This document shows, one piece after another, positions 11,601 to 20,430 of a stretch of DNA of 20,485 bases. The position numbers were made by a program, and so were the translations under genes. A model generated the notes under the pieces. It saw only the letters and a program-made list of their open reading frames with translations. It was not told the origin of the DNA and did not search any database. The stretch lies in assembly GCA_900128565.1 (NCBI GenBank), contig LT636037.1:1-20485 (forward strand). Reading direction: 5' to 3'. The stretch's first letter is position 1. Every line of letters starts with the position of its first letter. The stretch comes from Stramenopiles sp. TOSAG23-6 (Eukaryota > Sar).

Positions 11601-14600
11601 CAATTTGAGCAGGAAATTTAAATAGCCAGTCTTGTCTAGACATATCTACATCCCAAGAAGCTGCTTTTTCGTGAGATTTCATAAGCACATCTTTTAAAGT
11701 TATTTTACTCAAATCATCAAGACTTTTTAACCACGATTCTGGGGCACCGCTAAGCTTTAAAGAACGTTGTAGTTCTATTGTTTCGCGATCTTCTGGATCG
11801 CCATTAGATGATGCACCAAGTATTGCAGTTGCTACATACGACCGTGGTAGTCGTGCTAGTTCTTCTTCCATTTTTTTATTTTTTTCTCTTATTTCTTCTT
11901 CTCTGCGCTCCTCTGCTTCTTTTTCTTCAAGTAATGCCCTCTTTGTTTTTTTAGCCACTGGAACAACAGGCATACCTCTCTTTGCATTCATTTCTAATGT
12001 ACGTGCTGCTGCTGCAGCTTCTACTTCTGCCGCAAGAGCCGCCTCTTTTTCTTCAAAACCTGGTGGGCGTTCAATAGTAATATCCAGTAAAAGCCCAGCG
12101 ATACCCGTGAAACAAGCAGGTAGATGTTCAGCGACTCTCGAGGGATCGGATGCATTAGATAGAATTTCAAGGAGAACATCATTTGATAAGAAATAAAATC
12201 GTGGAAATTTGTTTTTTTTCACATCAAGATAATCTTCAAGTGCTTTTTCACACCCCTCAAGTTTTGCTAGCATGTCCTTTATAATTTGACACCTCCCTTC
12301 AACACGACAAGCTTGTACAATATTCGGCTCAGCTTTCCCATCTTCGCATAAAATTTTGAACTTTTTATCAATACTTTCAAATATGCTTGTCTGTTCAGGT
12401 AGTTGAGTTTGAATGTCGCCTGATGAAGTGAAGATAGGCTGAAGTGAAATCCACTTCATAGACAACTGATTCCATAGAATCATTGTAGTTGCTACATCAG
12501 CAAATACGTGTTGCCAATGCTCGATTTCTCCGCGGAAAAAGTCTGCATAACGACCCATACTAATCATACCTTGGAGTTGCATTTGATGTTCTTCTAAACA
12601 CTCTATTTGCTCAGTGGTTACATTTAGTGTAAAAACATTTGAACCTTTGTACTTTACAAACTCTAATTCTGCGACTTCCCATACTTGTTCGATATTCAGT
12701 AATTCGGAATCGATATTTTGTTCTTTTTTCGCGAGGTCGACAATTTCACAAACATCGTCAGATCGGCGATGTAATTCTAATTCCAATGCCTCAGAAAGTG
12801 TGTTCACCTTATTGCCGACTCTTCCAGTGACGGCGAAAAGACTTTGCCAATGTCGGTCCTGCATGGCATTAGTCTGTAAATCTTCAATTAGTGGCATTAA
12901 TTTTTCGAACTCATGAAGCTTCATGGAAACTTGTTTAAATACTTTCCAATCATTAACGTGTTTTGGTAGACCTTTTAGTTGTTCTTGTATGAAACTAACA
13001 ATATCAATAACTTCAGATGAATCTATATTTTCCCATCGAAGCACCGACCAGTTTGATGCAAAACATTTTACCATTTCAGAGATATCCCAACATTGTTTGA
13101 GTAAGCCAATATCCGTACGGCTTTGCTCCAACGCTGCAAAGGATGACACAGGAAGTTCGAATAAGTCAGCAAGCTCTAGCAATTCTTCAGATTGTTCTTC
13201 AAGTTCTAATATGTGTGTATGGTATGCATGTATGGTTTCATATGCGGTTTGTGCGGTACAAGTATCCGCACTTTCATCAAAGGGAGCTTTTTTGTACATT
13301 TCATTATTAAAATCATCTAATTGTGAAGAAAATATTTTCATTTTTCTCTCTAACTCGTCAGAAGCTCTATTTTGAATAGGTTGTATGATTTCTCTACGCT
13401 TATACATTGCATTGACAGTGTCATCCCACTCATGGGGAACTATCGTTAAGTACTCTTCTACCGGCATTGGTGGCCGCATTTCAGGCATACCATTTTCCCC
13501 TCTACTGGTAATACTTTCATCACAAAAATTTACACCATGTTTACTCAACAGTTCAACACAGTTTCGTAGTGGTTCAAACATTCTAGAGGTTTCTGCCATA
13601 GATCGCCTCACATTTCGAATATGTCTCATTGTGGCAACCAGTAACGGTTCATCGTCATCTGGTACATCTATGGCAAGTCCTCGGTGTGAACGCACCATAA
13701 AATCGCACATTGACTGAAGTTTGGTTAAAACGTAATCGTACAAATACGATGTGTAGTTCATGATCCATTTTGCAATAAATGTTGCCAATGCTTGCTTGAT
13801 TGGTTGTGCATTGACACGGAGGAAGTATACATCTCTCCGATCTTCTAGTTTTTCAATTTCTGAAGCTTTTGCTCGAAGCCCAATGATTCTTTCGTCGAAT
13901 TGTTCAAGATCAAGTAGTTTCATTACCAACTTTTCAGTATTTTTCGGTGTCGATATACTTTGAACATTTTCTGTATTCTGCAAAACTTCAAGGTTATTAA
14001 TGTCATTACTTTTATTAGGAGCTTCTTGGGGGTTATTGGAGTCATCAATTGTATCAGAATTATCGTCACTATCGCTGGCTTTATCATCTTCTTCAAATGC
14101 ACTTTTTTTCTTTTTCAAATATACTATATGTTCTTTAGTAGCAGATTTCAAAAACTCATTAAATAAATGTATTGAATCTGTCTCCCATAAATATTGATAC
14201 TTCTGAAATTTATCACGAAAATGATAACATTTGACTCGCGCCTGTTCAACACTATCAGAAATATCACAAATAAGATGCCTGATTCCCGGGTCTTGTGACA
14301 TTCCCTTAATAAACGAAGCATTTTCAACAGAACTGTCTAATCTTTTCACACGTTTCCCAATGACAAGGAACCCTTCTACCCATTCTAATACAATGTTTAG
14401 TATACCATTCCTTTCTTTATTACTATGGATACTTGGTAGAAAAGCAATATCATCACCGTATAGATCCATTTCTATTTCAAGTAGAGGATATTTTTCTTGG
14501 CTCAAGAGTTGTTGCGATGAAAGTTGATCCGATAAGTATTTCAGTGACACTGTAGCTAGCTTACACAAGCCAGAATAAACCACTGCATTGATAAAATCAA

Positions 14601-17567
14601 CATATGCTTTCCAGTCACCAAGGCCTGTACTTACCTTGAGTTTTTTATTCGTTTCTCGAATCAGAAAGTGTATCCTTTTCCCCCCTTTGCGAATGAATCC
14701 ATATCGTTGTAATAAATACACATCATATTCGTCATTAAACTCTGTGACAGTTGCTGGTTTATTGCCATGTTGAAAAAGAGGTTCTAATGACCACTCATCT
14801 AATATTTCTTGTGTCAGTCTCAAATTAGTTTTCATTTTGTGAACAACGTCATTGCACTCAGATGTTTGATCCATACTTTGTGAGATAAAGTCATCTATAG
14901 CAGCACTCTTCCAATTTAAAGTCACTAGACCGGCTTCTAATTCCCGATCTACCTTTGAAAGTGCTGCTGCAACAAGGGGTCTCTCTACTGGGAGCAATGT
15001 CTTCTGCATCATATTATACATGTTAGCAACAAGTTGCAAATTACTAGTTTGTCGGCGAAATATTTCGGCTTTTTGGTGTATTTGCATGGCAGCAGATGGT
15101 ACGCTAAGTCCTAGTAAGAGAAAATACTTAATTTCACGAAGTATTTCAACTAAAGCAGGATCAAAGTTTACAAACAAATTTTTCAAATTGCGTTTAACCC
15201 CGTTCCCCCCGTGGCCATATATGGAATCAGTATCTACGTCATCATCGTCACAAACATAATCTCCCCATCTAAGAAGAGTATTTTTCAACATTTTCTGTGA
15301 AGACGATGCTACATTTGTGCCCCAATTTGCAAGACATTTATTCTCAAACTCTGATATGGAAGCAACTAAATTAGAATACAACTTCACAAGATTTAGCGCT
15401 TCATCTCGATCTAAAAGCTTCCCTCGCAATTGCCGTAATTGTGTCATAGGTCGCTCTATTCTATTTAACAATCCTTTTGACCATGCAAGTGCCCCAGCAA
15501 TCGGTGGATAATTATTTTCCACTGGAGGGGAGAGACGTTTATCAAAGAAGATTGTATTAACTAAACGCAAATCTGCATGGTATGAGTTAAGTAGCTCAAT
15601 ATAATTTGTCTCCATTTCTGTTTCAATTACAGGTCGACTCAAAAGCATAGAAAAACATTGCAACAGTTTAAACTTACTCATAATTGTATTTGTATCTTCG
15701 AACGACTTAGTCAACACACAACCAAGACGTTGCTCTAACTCCTTTACAGTCGTGCGGAATATGTAGAATGTATCATCGAAGGAACCACCATCAACATTAA
15801 GTAAGTCGGACGAAGCGACAGCTGAACTTGATTGCTCTCCAGATTTTGTACTATTTATTTCTGATTGATTATCATTATTCGCTTGTTCAGAATCATTTGT
15901 GTTACGTCCGAAGAAAGCAGATACACTTGATTGGAAATCGAGGTATATTTGATGAACTGATGTGGATAAAGTGTTTCCTCTAGAACCACCAATTTGAATC
16001 TCAGCCAATTCACTAAATTGAGCAACCGCCTGTACCAAATCTAGGACGTCATGGCATCTTTCCAAGAAGTCATCAAGACGCGTGAATAAAGCAGAATTGT
16101 TCATGATCCATGGATTCCGTGGACATTCGACCATTGATCGCGCCTTATAAGCAAAATAATCCGATTTAAATGTTCCGCAAATTTTGATTGTTTTTTTAAT
16201 ATCATCAATAGCTTTATGTTCCATTCGATTCTCTAACATATCAAATAGATTTGTGACATCTAGGAATATAGTAGCTTTTTCAATAATCATGTTACATATT
16301 TGTTTCACTATGACAACCATACGAGGAGGAGTATTGTAACATCGTGAATTCTTCCATATTAAAAGTAAAACGTGAACAACAGGTCTAAAATATGATGATA
16401 ACTCAGAAAAGTTGGATGTTTCCATTATACTAAACCATTTCTTTAGTGGTGACAAAAATCTAGCATTATCATTTGCTTCGGCACGAGATTTAAACACAGA
16501 CTTACAAAGTTTGGCAAATGATGAGTTGTAAGTACTCTTTGCATCATCCATGAAACGTAGAACTTTACGTATTCGGCTACTTTGTAACTGAACAAATATG
16601 GAATTTAAGTTTACAGCTTTATCTCGCCAAAAGTATAATTCAGTGAGTGGGCCAGGATGTGGATTATCTAAATCATTAAATGCATCTTCAGGATCTAAAG
16701 AAACATGTATTGCGGATATATATATAGATTTATATAAACGTTAGGTACGGAATTTGCTGCAAAAAGAATAAATTTGAAATATATGATGAAAACGTACAAC
16801 AATTTGCATTAATTTTGTCCATCGAATGACACATCCTTCAACTAAGTGTAGCATTTCTTTTTTGTCCATTCCCTTCAATTTTTTCGGAGGTTCTTTTGAT
16901 AGTAAAAATCCTGAGTTAGATATGTTTTCATTATATGTATTAGAATTGGTTGAATTTTTATGAGATGGACTTGATTTATTTTGATCCATGTCATTCTTTT
17001 TTTGTATGTAGTTCTAGCTGTCACATCTCCTTGTACAGCATCTAGTTGCGGTGGAAGTGGAAGACGAGTTTCCCCCAAAGTTCGACCAACAGTGACTTGT
17101 AAATCACCAGCAAACTTATGTGTATCTTCCATTACATTTTTGGCAATCATACTTGACCATTCTTCTTGATTTGCGGTGTTTTGTAGTAAAGGTACGAAAA
17201 TTTCTTGAACTTGTAAATCTAAGAATTGAAGTGTGTCCATGTTTTGAACGTCTCCATATAATACGAAGTTCTCCATATCCTTTAGCGTCGATACTTCTTC
17301 ACCCAAAATTTTATAGAATAACATAACTTTACCTCTGAAAAATGTACTTACTGTATCAATGACCTTTAGGTGACCTTTGCCGTCATAATCCACAATTTGG
17401 ATAAAACGCTGCTCTGCGTCGTCTAAGAAAGATGTCATGCGGGACTGAAAAGAATCGTTCTTTATAAAAGAAATGAATTTTTCATCGCGCATATACTTGA
17501 AAGTGTGCCGCATACGCATCGCCATCCAAGCAACTCTTTCATCTCCAGGATAATCTGGAAATGACAT
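2674..17567 (-). CDS. Outer-arm axonemal dynein heavy chain (gamma / DNAH5-8 type)
   Basis: This is the force-generating ATPase of the flagellar outer dynein arm. The start is the ATG at 17565-17567 (MSFPDYPGDERVAWMAMRM). Exon 1 leads into HLVEGCVIRWTKLMQIV, an intron (16702-16797) follows, and the main exon runs 16701-2674. Residues here are counted from Met at 16551 in the 4625-residue main segment. N-terminal tail ~1-1000; linker ~1000-1500, with FPRFYFLSNDVLLEILS near 1450. AAA1 has P-loop GPAGTGKTE (~1802) and CFDEFNRI; AAA2 GPPGSGKTE (~2105); AAA3 GVSGTGKTT (~2499) with FIDDLNMP; AAA4 GVGGSGKQS (~2853). A coiled-coil stalk with microtubule-binding tip follows around 3100-3400 (ELKSLATPPEGV), then AAA5, AAA6 and a C-terminal domain ending KWTLASVVMLMDSEG. 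Total is about 4885-4930 residues, longer than the usual ~4500, because of Asn/Ser/Asp-rich insertions. Exon 1 changes frame around 16997-17003 (see findings). The gamma-type assignment rests on the HLVEGCVI and C-terminal motifs and is less certain than the family. Confidence 0.93.
10073..10139. repeat. 39-bp period direct repeat in the dynein AAA2 insertion
   Basis: A 28-bp sequence occurs twice without mismatch (10073-10100 and 10112-10139), separated by 11 bp (TAGGGTTGGGG). The period is 39 bp, so 13 codons are duplicated and the frame is kept (ATSDEDDK repeated, linked by NPNPN). It sits in an extra ~40-60-residue loop after the AAA2 P-loop that ordinary dyneins lack. The perfect identity suggests a recent duplication. 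Confidence 0.9.
16702..16797 (-). repeat. Introner-like intron, copy 2 (dynein)
   Basis: The intron starts GTACGTTTTCATCAT at 16797, has the core CCGTACCTAAC and ends near CGCAATACATGTT at 16702. The flanks share TGTT (16798-16801 and 16702-16705), so the junction is ambiguous over 4 nt. Splicing here gives LMQIV joined to SLDPEDAF and keeps the frame. The only nearby AG (TTTAG, ending at 16695) would break the frame. Length 96 nt, or 93 if the end is placed after ACAT. The core here is more diverged than in the GCP3 copies. Confidence 0.85.
16858..16997 (-). other. Frame-change segment in dynein exon 1: candidate 140-nt non-conventional intron or indel in A7 tract
   Basis: The dynein reading frame is open down to the A7 run (minus strand; T7 at 16997-17003), but the conserved HLVEGCVI part lies in another frame. 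The two frames join if 140 nt are removed between two ACAAAAAA copies (16998-17005 and 16858-16865). The product then reads GDVTARTTYKKEMLHLVEGCVI, the spacing expected from outer-arm dyneins. Alternatively one A is missing from the run and the segment encodes an Asn/Ser-rich insertion, open for about 45 codons. The segment does not carry the introner consensus. Confidence 0.5.
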
Positions 17568-17614
17568 TTTGGGTGGACTTGCGTTGAGGATATGTGTGAA
17601 AAGGTAAAAGAAAC

Positions 17615-17800
17615 TTATTTTTCGACGGTTGAATGAATTTTGTAACCGTCGTCAGTCATGCACGCGGTAAACGTAAAAGAGTCGATCAAATCTCGAATAT
17701 TTATGAGTCTTGATTCTACGTCGTAAGCTTTGAACAAAACACAAAATACCAAATTCATTTTCAAAAGACAAAAACTACGAGTAATAAAAGATATACTCAT
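17615..17800 (-). CDS. Small ORF of unknown function upstream of dynein (possible uORF)
   Basis: A 61-codon ATG-started ORF lies upstream of the dynein start, on the same strand, with an in-frame stop two codons before its ATG. The protein has a moderately hydrophobic N-terminal third (residues ~10-24) and a polar C-terminus. I recognise no family. Its end overlaps the hairpin at 17623-17651. It could be an upstream ORF in the dynein leader, a small independent gene, or chance. Confidence 0.2.
   Translation of the reverse strand: MSISFITRSFCLLKMNLVFCVLFKAYDVESRLINIRDLIDSFTFTACMTDDGYKIHSTVEK
17623..17651. repeat. 8-bp inverted repeat in the dynein upstream region
   Basis: CGACGGTT (17623-17630) and AACCGTCG (17644-17651) are perfect complements around a 13-nt loop. 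The stem is GC-richer than the surrounding DNA, so it should be more stable than the many AT-only palindromes nearby. It could fold in the dynein 5' leader RNA; the role is unknown. Confidence 0.6.
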
Positions 17801-18358
17801 GTGCTATTTTTCTAAAGAATTATTCTACGCACTCGTGAATCTCAATTTCTATATCTCTGCATACAAAAATATTGGAGTGGAAACAGGATAGGTGAAAATT
17901 GAAGAATTCGCCTCTGATAGATTAATAGAAATACTAGCTAGAACAACAAATCTCTCTAAAGTTTCAGCTACGCTTAGAACAACACATAGAGTAACTACAA
18001 TATATGCTAAGATAAATACATCCATTCATGGAATGAGTGGCTTAAGTGGGCAAGGGAAAATACAAGATGGAGCTTTGGTGAACTCTTTCCATAACTGAAG
18101 CAGCCATGGCGAGACGTATTACAAAACAAAGTCAACGACCCGATGTGTAGCGTATATAGTATACAATTATATATATAAATGTAATAAGCATCGAAGTATC
18201 AAATAAAAATGTTTTGTCGTGTTTCGTTTACAATTTAGATAAGTTAACCTTGGATTGTTAAGAAATATTTGATCTAAAGTTACAGCTTTCGACTATACAA
18301 TATGATGCAAGCAACACAACTGCAATATGAAAAAATCAACACCACCCGCTTTTCCTAT
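17801..18358. other. Spacer upstream of tRNA-Leu, no recognised gene
   Basis: About 560 bp with no gene I can support. A + strand frame is open from 17892 to 18098 (68 codons) but begins with GTG and matches no family I know. An AT-rich stretch with TATATAGTATAC near 18150 and poly-AT at 18165-18180 could be promoter-like or mere composition. Confidence 0.4.
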
Positions 18359-18442
18359 ACATTCTTGGCGGAGTGGTCTATCGCGTAACGTTCAGGTCGT
18401 TATCCAGTTCTCTGGGCATGGGTTCGAATCCCATAGAATGCA
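18359..18442 (+). tRNA. trnL-CAG: tRNA-Leu (anticodon CAG)
   Basis: The sequence folds as a class II tRNA. The acceptor 18359-18365 pairs with 18435-18441 (6 of 7 pairs; the terminal A-C pair is mismatched). D-stem GCG/CGC is at 18368-18370 and 18382-18384. The anticodon stem TAACG/CGTTA (18386-18390, 18398-18402) encloses loop TTCAGGT with CAG at 18393-18395. The long variable arm has CCAG/CTGG (18404-18407, 18412-18415). The T-arm ATGGG/CCCAT holds TTCGAAT, and the discriminator base is A (18442). The B-box GGTTCGAATCCC is perfect and the A-box TGGCGGAGTGG is good. There is no intron. It is the only clear + strand gene here and reads Leu CUG codons. Confidence 0.93.
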
Positions 18443-18447
18443 TTTAC

Positions 18448-18451
18448 TTTT
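18448..18451 (+). terminator. Pol III terminator after tRNA-Leu
   Basis: A TTTT run begins 6 nt after the tRNA discriminator base, the usual RNA polymerase III stop signal. Confidence 0.6.
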
Positions 18452-18498
18452 CTCAGTTTGTTCGTCTTATTTTTACAAAGTTTTGTGGTGCGTATGCG

Positions 18499-18517
18499 CG
18501 AGGGTTCGAAGCTCTCG
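18499..18517 (+). other. T-arm-like stem-loop, possible tRNA relic
   Basis: CGAGGG (18499-18504) and CTCTCG (18512-18517) pair with one G-T around the 7-nt loop TTCGAAG, which resembles a tRNA T-arm and B-box. No D-arm or anticodon arm is visible upstream, so at most it is the remnant of a tRNA copy. Confidence 0.3.
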
Positions 18518-18554
18518 AATAAAATTCATTTAGTTTTTTATATATTTTATTCGA
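18515..18554. repeat. Perfect 11-bp inverted repeat
   Basis: TCGAATAAAAT (18515-18525) and ATTTTATTCGA (18544-18554) are exact complements with an 18-nt loop. It lies in the convergent spacer and could take part in RNA 3'-end formation or be a small transposon footprint. Function is unknown. Confidence 0.65.
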
Positions 18555-18756
18555 AACTCCCAGGCCACATTAATTTAGTTATATATATATATATTATTCC
18601 TAAAATCCTCTACTATAGAACAAATCATCAATGACGGGGACATAAAACAAAAAAAGGCATCAAATAACATTTTAAATGTAGCATTCAAACAAAAAATATA
18701 TTTTCTGTATAGCATCAAAAATCTTCTTTATATACAAAGTATAATTATAAAATCTA

Positions 18757-20430
18757 TTAACCAAGACATTTATCAATATCCGCAGAAATTTTAGTAGATT
18801 GAGATTTTTTTTCTTCTCTTTGGGAGTAAAAATTATTGAAATCCAACCTAAACGCTAAACTCAGAAGATTTCCTTGGCCAGCAGAAAATTTTACCTCTGT
18901 ACGAAGTGACGTTAGCAGAGCTTGCATTGATGCCAAATATTCTTTAGAAATTGTTTTCAATTGAATTCCTGTAGATTTCACACGCCCACGCAATGATTGT
19001 AAGGCATTCATTGATGCTTCATCTTCTGCATCTGTGGTTCCCCATCCACCCTTCGACTGTTTCATGCGAGATCGTTGACGTGCTCGCATTATATATTGGG
19101 TGGTAGAGCTTACGCTAGTAAACAACTGATCTTCAACAAAACAAAATCGTAGAATTAGAGCAAATATTGTTTCAAAAATTTGTCTAGCTCCATCACCTTG
19201 CGTATTCAGTAATAATCTTGAAATTACCCGATTTAAGTAGATATCATGCGAATCAATGACAACATCTAGATTATCCGCCTCTTCAACTTTCACCATTAGA
19301 TCTCTGCAAGGTCCTTCTAATACCTCATGCATAATATAGGAGTGTAAATTGCTGACAAAATGAATCATTTGAGCCTTGAGCAGTCGGCAACGATGTAATA
19401 CTTTACCAATTGTAATTTGCTTAGTTATACCATCTTCTAAAGCATTCACAGTTTTCATTATCGCTGAGTGACGTTTGAAATTACATGAAAGTCTAAAATC
19501 AACCCTACGTAGCTTCCAGAGCCAATGAAAAATTGTAAGATACCTTGACATACGTATTGTGAAAAAATATTTCAAATAAAAAAACTAAAATTTGTTAGGT
19601 ACAAAATTTCGTACGAAAAAAAACAAATTCGAAATTAAAATGAAAACGTACACAATCTTGAGTAATGACTGTCGATAAAGGAGATGTTATTCGATAATGT
19701 AACGAAAATGTATCCCAACCAGTGTCACCTGGTGAAGGTGTTAAAAGATGGACGTCCAAAAGATCAAGTAATGTGGAGAAATATCTGGTACAGTTTGCAA
19801 TTTGTTAGACACAAAATGTAAAACAAAAAAAATAAAAAAAAATTAGATAAAACCCTAACTCTAATTAATGATAAAAACATACAAGAATATCAGGATCTTC
19901 AAATTGTGCATTAGACGAACGAATTGCAGCTTCAAGTTTAGATCCCAATGTATGCGCATAAAGTTGTGATGCTCTTCTTCTCAAGTCAGTTTCAATTAAA
20001 TCAATCAGACATTGAATAAAATCGCCTTGTCCCATATATTGTGAAAAAATATTTTTTTTTTGTAAAAAAAATTGTTAGGTACAAAATTTACTATGAAAAA
20101 AATTCATAAAGCATAATGAAAACGTACATGAGAAGGTACTTCTTTAATGCTAATATATGGTCTTTTAGTTTATACTGATCAAGAAATACTCTAACGAGTT
20201 TTTTATTGACTTTTTCTGAAGTTCGACAAATTGCATCTCTTAGATAAGGTAATTGATCAAATCCAAAAGTAGATTCTGAATCATTTAAAGAAGTACTATG
20301 AAGATTTTTCACATCTGTAGAATTATTCTCATAAAATATAATTTTTGCATTTTCTTGGAGAAATTTGTCAAGCTCATCGTCATTTTCAGAACACACTCTT
20401 AAAAAGTTTATGCTTTTTCCTAGGGTTAAT
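18757..20430 (-). CDS. TUBGCP3: Gamma-tubulin complex component 3 (GCP3/Spc98), C-terminal exons, partial
   Basis: GCP3 is a core subunit of the gamma-tubulin complex that nucleates microtubules at basal bodies and spindle poles. Four exons are visible on the minus strand: 20430-20128, 20033-19883, 19765-19652 and 19551-18757. They join in frame. The product reads TLGKSINFLRVCSENDDEL, then ALKKYLLMGQGDFIQCLIDLIE, then NAQFEDPDIL, DLLDVHLLTPSPGDTGWDTFS and MSRYLTIFHWLWKLRRVDF. It continues through the gamma-tubulin-binding GRIP2 domain (MIHFVSNLHSYIMHEVLE, VVIDSHDIYLNRVISRLLL). GKSINFLR, SPGDTGWD and YLxIFxFLWxLKRVE are hallmarks of GCP3 rather than GCP2. The last exon encodes 264 residues, including a basic Ser/Arg stretch and a short GNLLSLAFRLDFNNFYS end typical of GCPs. 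The N-terminal half lies off the right edge. All introns are of the introner type. Confidence 0.92.
19552..19651 (-). repeat. Introner-like intron, copy 3 (GCP3)
   Basis: 100 nt: starts GTACGTTTTCATTTT, core CGTACGAAATTTTGTACC then TAACAAATTT, ends TTCACAATACGT. The flanks are ...GATTGT and ATGTCAAGG, with GT shared at both sides. Joining gives STVITQDC-MSRYLTIF, matching the GCP3 family residue for residue. No AG lies at the 3' end. Confidence 0.9.
19766..19882 (-). repeat. Introner-like intron, copy 4 (GCP3, diverged)
   Basis: 117 nt: starts GTATGTTTTTATCATT, has a core TTTTGTGTCTAACAAATT and ends CCACATTACTT. CTT is repeated on both sides of the junction. Joining gives EDPDIL-DLLDVHLL, the length expected from GCP3. 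It carries an extra segment with a 7-bp hairpin and a telomere-like TTAGGG (19841-19866). The candidate AG (ACCAG, ending at 19789) would break the frame. Confidence 0.85.
20034..20127 (-). repeat. Introner-like intron, copy 5 (GCP3)
   Basis: 94 nt: starts GTACGTTTTCATTAT, core AAATTTTGTACCTAAC, ends TTCACAATATAT. AT is shared on both sides. Joining CTTCTCAT to GGGACAAGG gives YLL-MGQGDF, matching the family. There is no AG between the CTAAC motif and the exon, so a GT-AG intron is impossible here without losing MGQ and breaking the frame. Confidence 0.92.

Larger units (their letters stand above)
18443..18756. other. Spacer between tRNA-Leu and the GCP3 3' end
   Basis: No gene is seen in these 314 bp, where + strand tRNA transcription and minus-strand GCP3 transcription converge. 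It contains a T-arm-like stem (18499-18517), an 11-bp inverted repeat (18515-18554) and an (AT)n run near 18580-18595. Confidence 0.5.

Noticed and set aside
16702-16797. Conventional GT-AG reading of the dynein intron with acceptor TTTAG ending at 16695.
   Set aside because: Joining the GTT codon before GTACG to ATCCTGAAG breaks the frame of the conserved DPEDAF and GPLTELYFW segment; the TGTT repeat junction keeps it.
16997-17003. Programmed -1 frameshift site at the A7 run.
   Set aside because: The codons TAC AAA AAA AGA do not place a classical X XXY YYZ heptamer in the zero frame; an intron or a homopolymer indel explains the shift more simply.
17892-18098. 68-codon + strand open frame with GTG start.
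   Set aside because: No ATG start, no recognisable family and no supporting signal; chance openness is likely at this length.
18580-18595. (AT)n run as a functional element.
   Set aside because: Simple dinucleotide run common in AT-rich spacers; no further signal around it.
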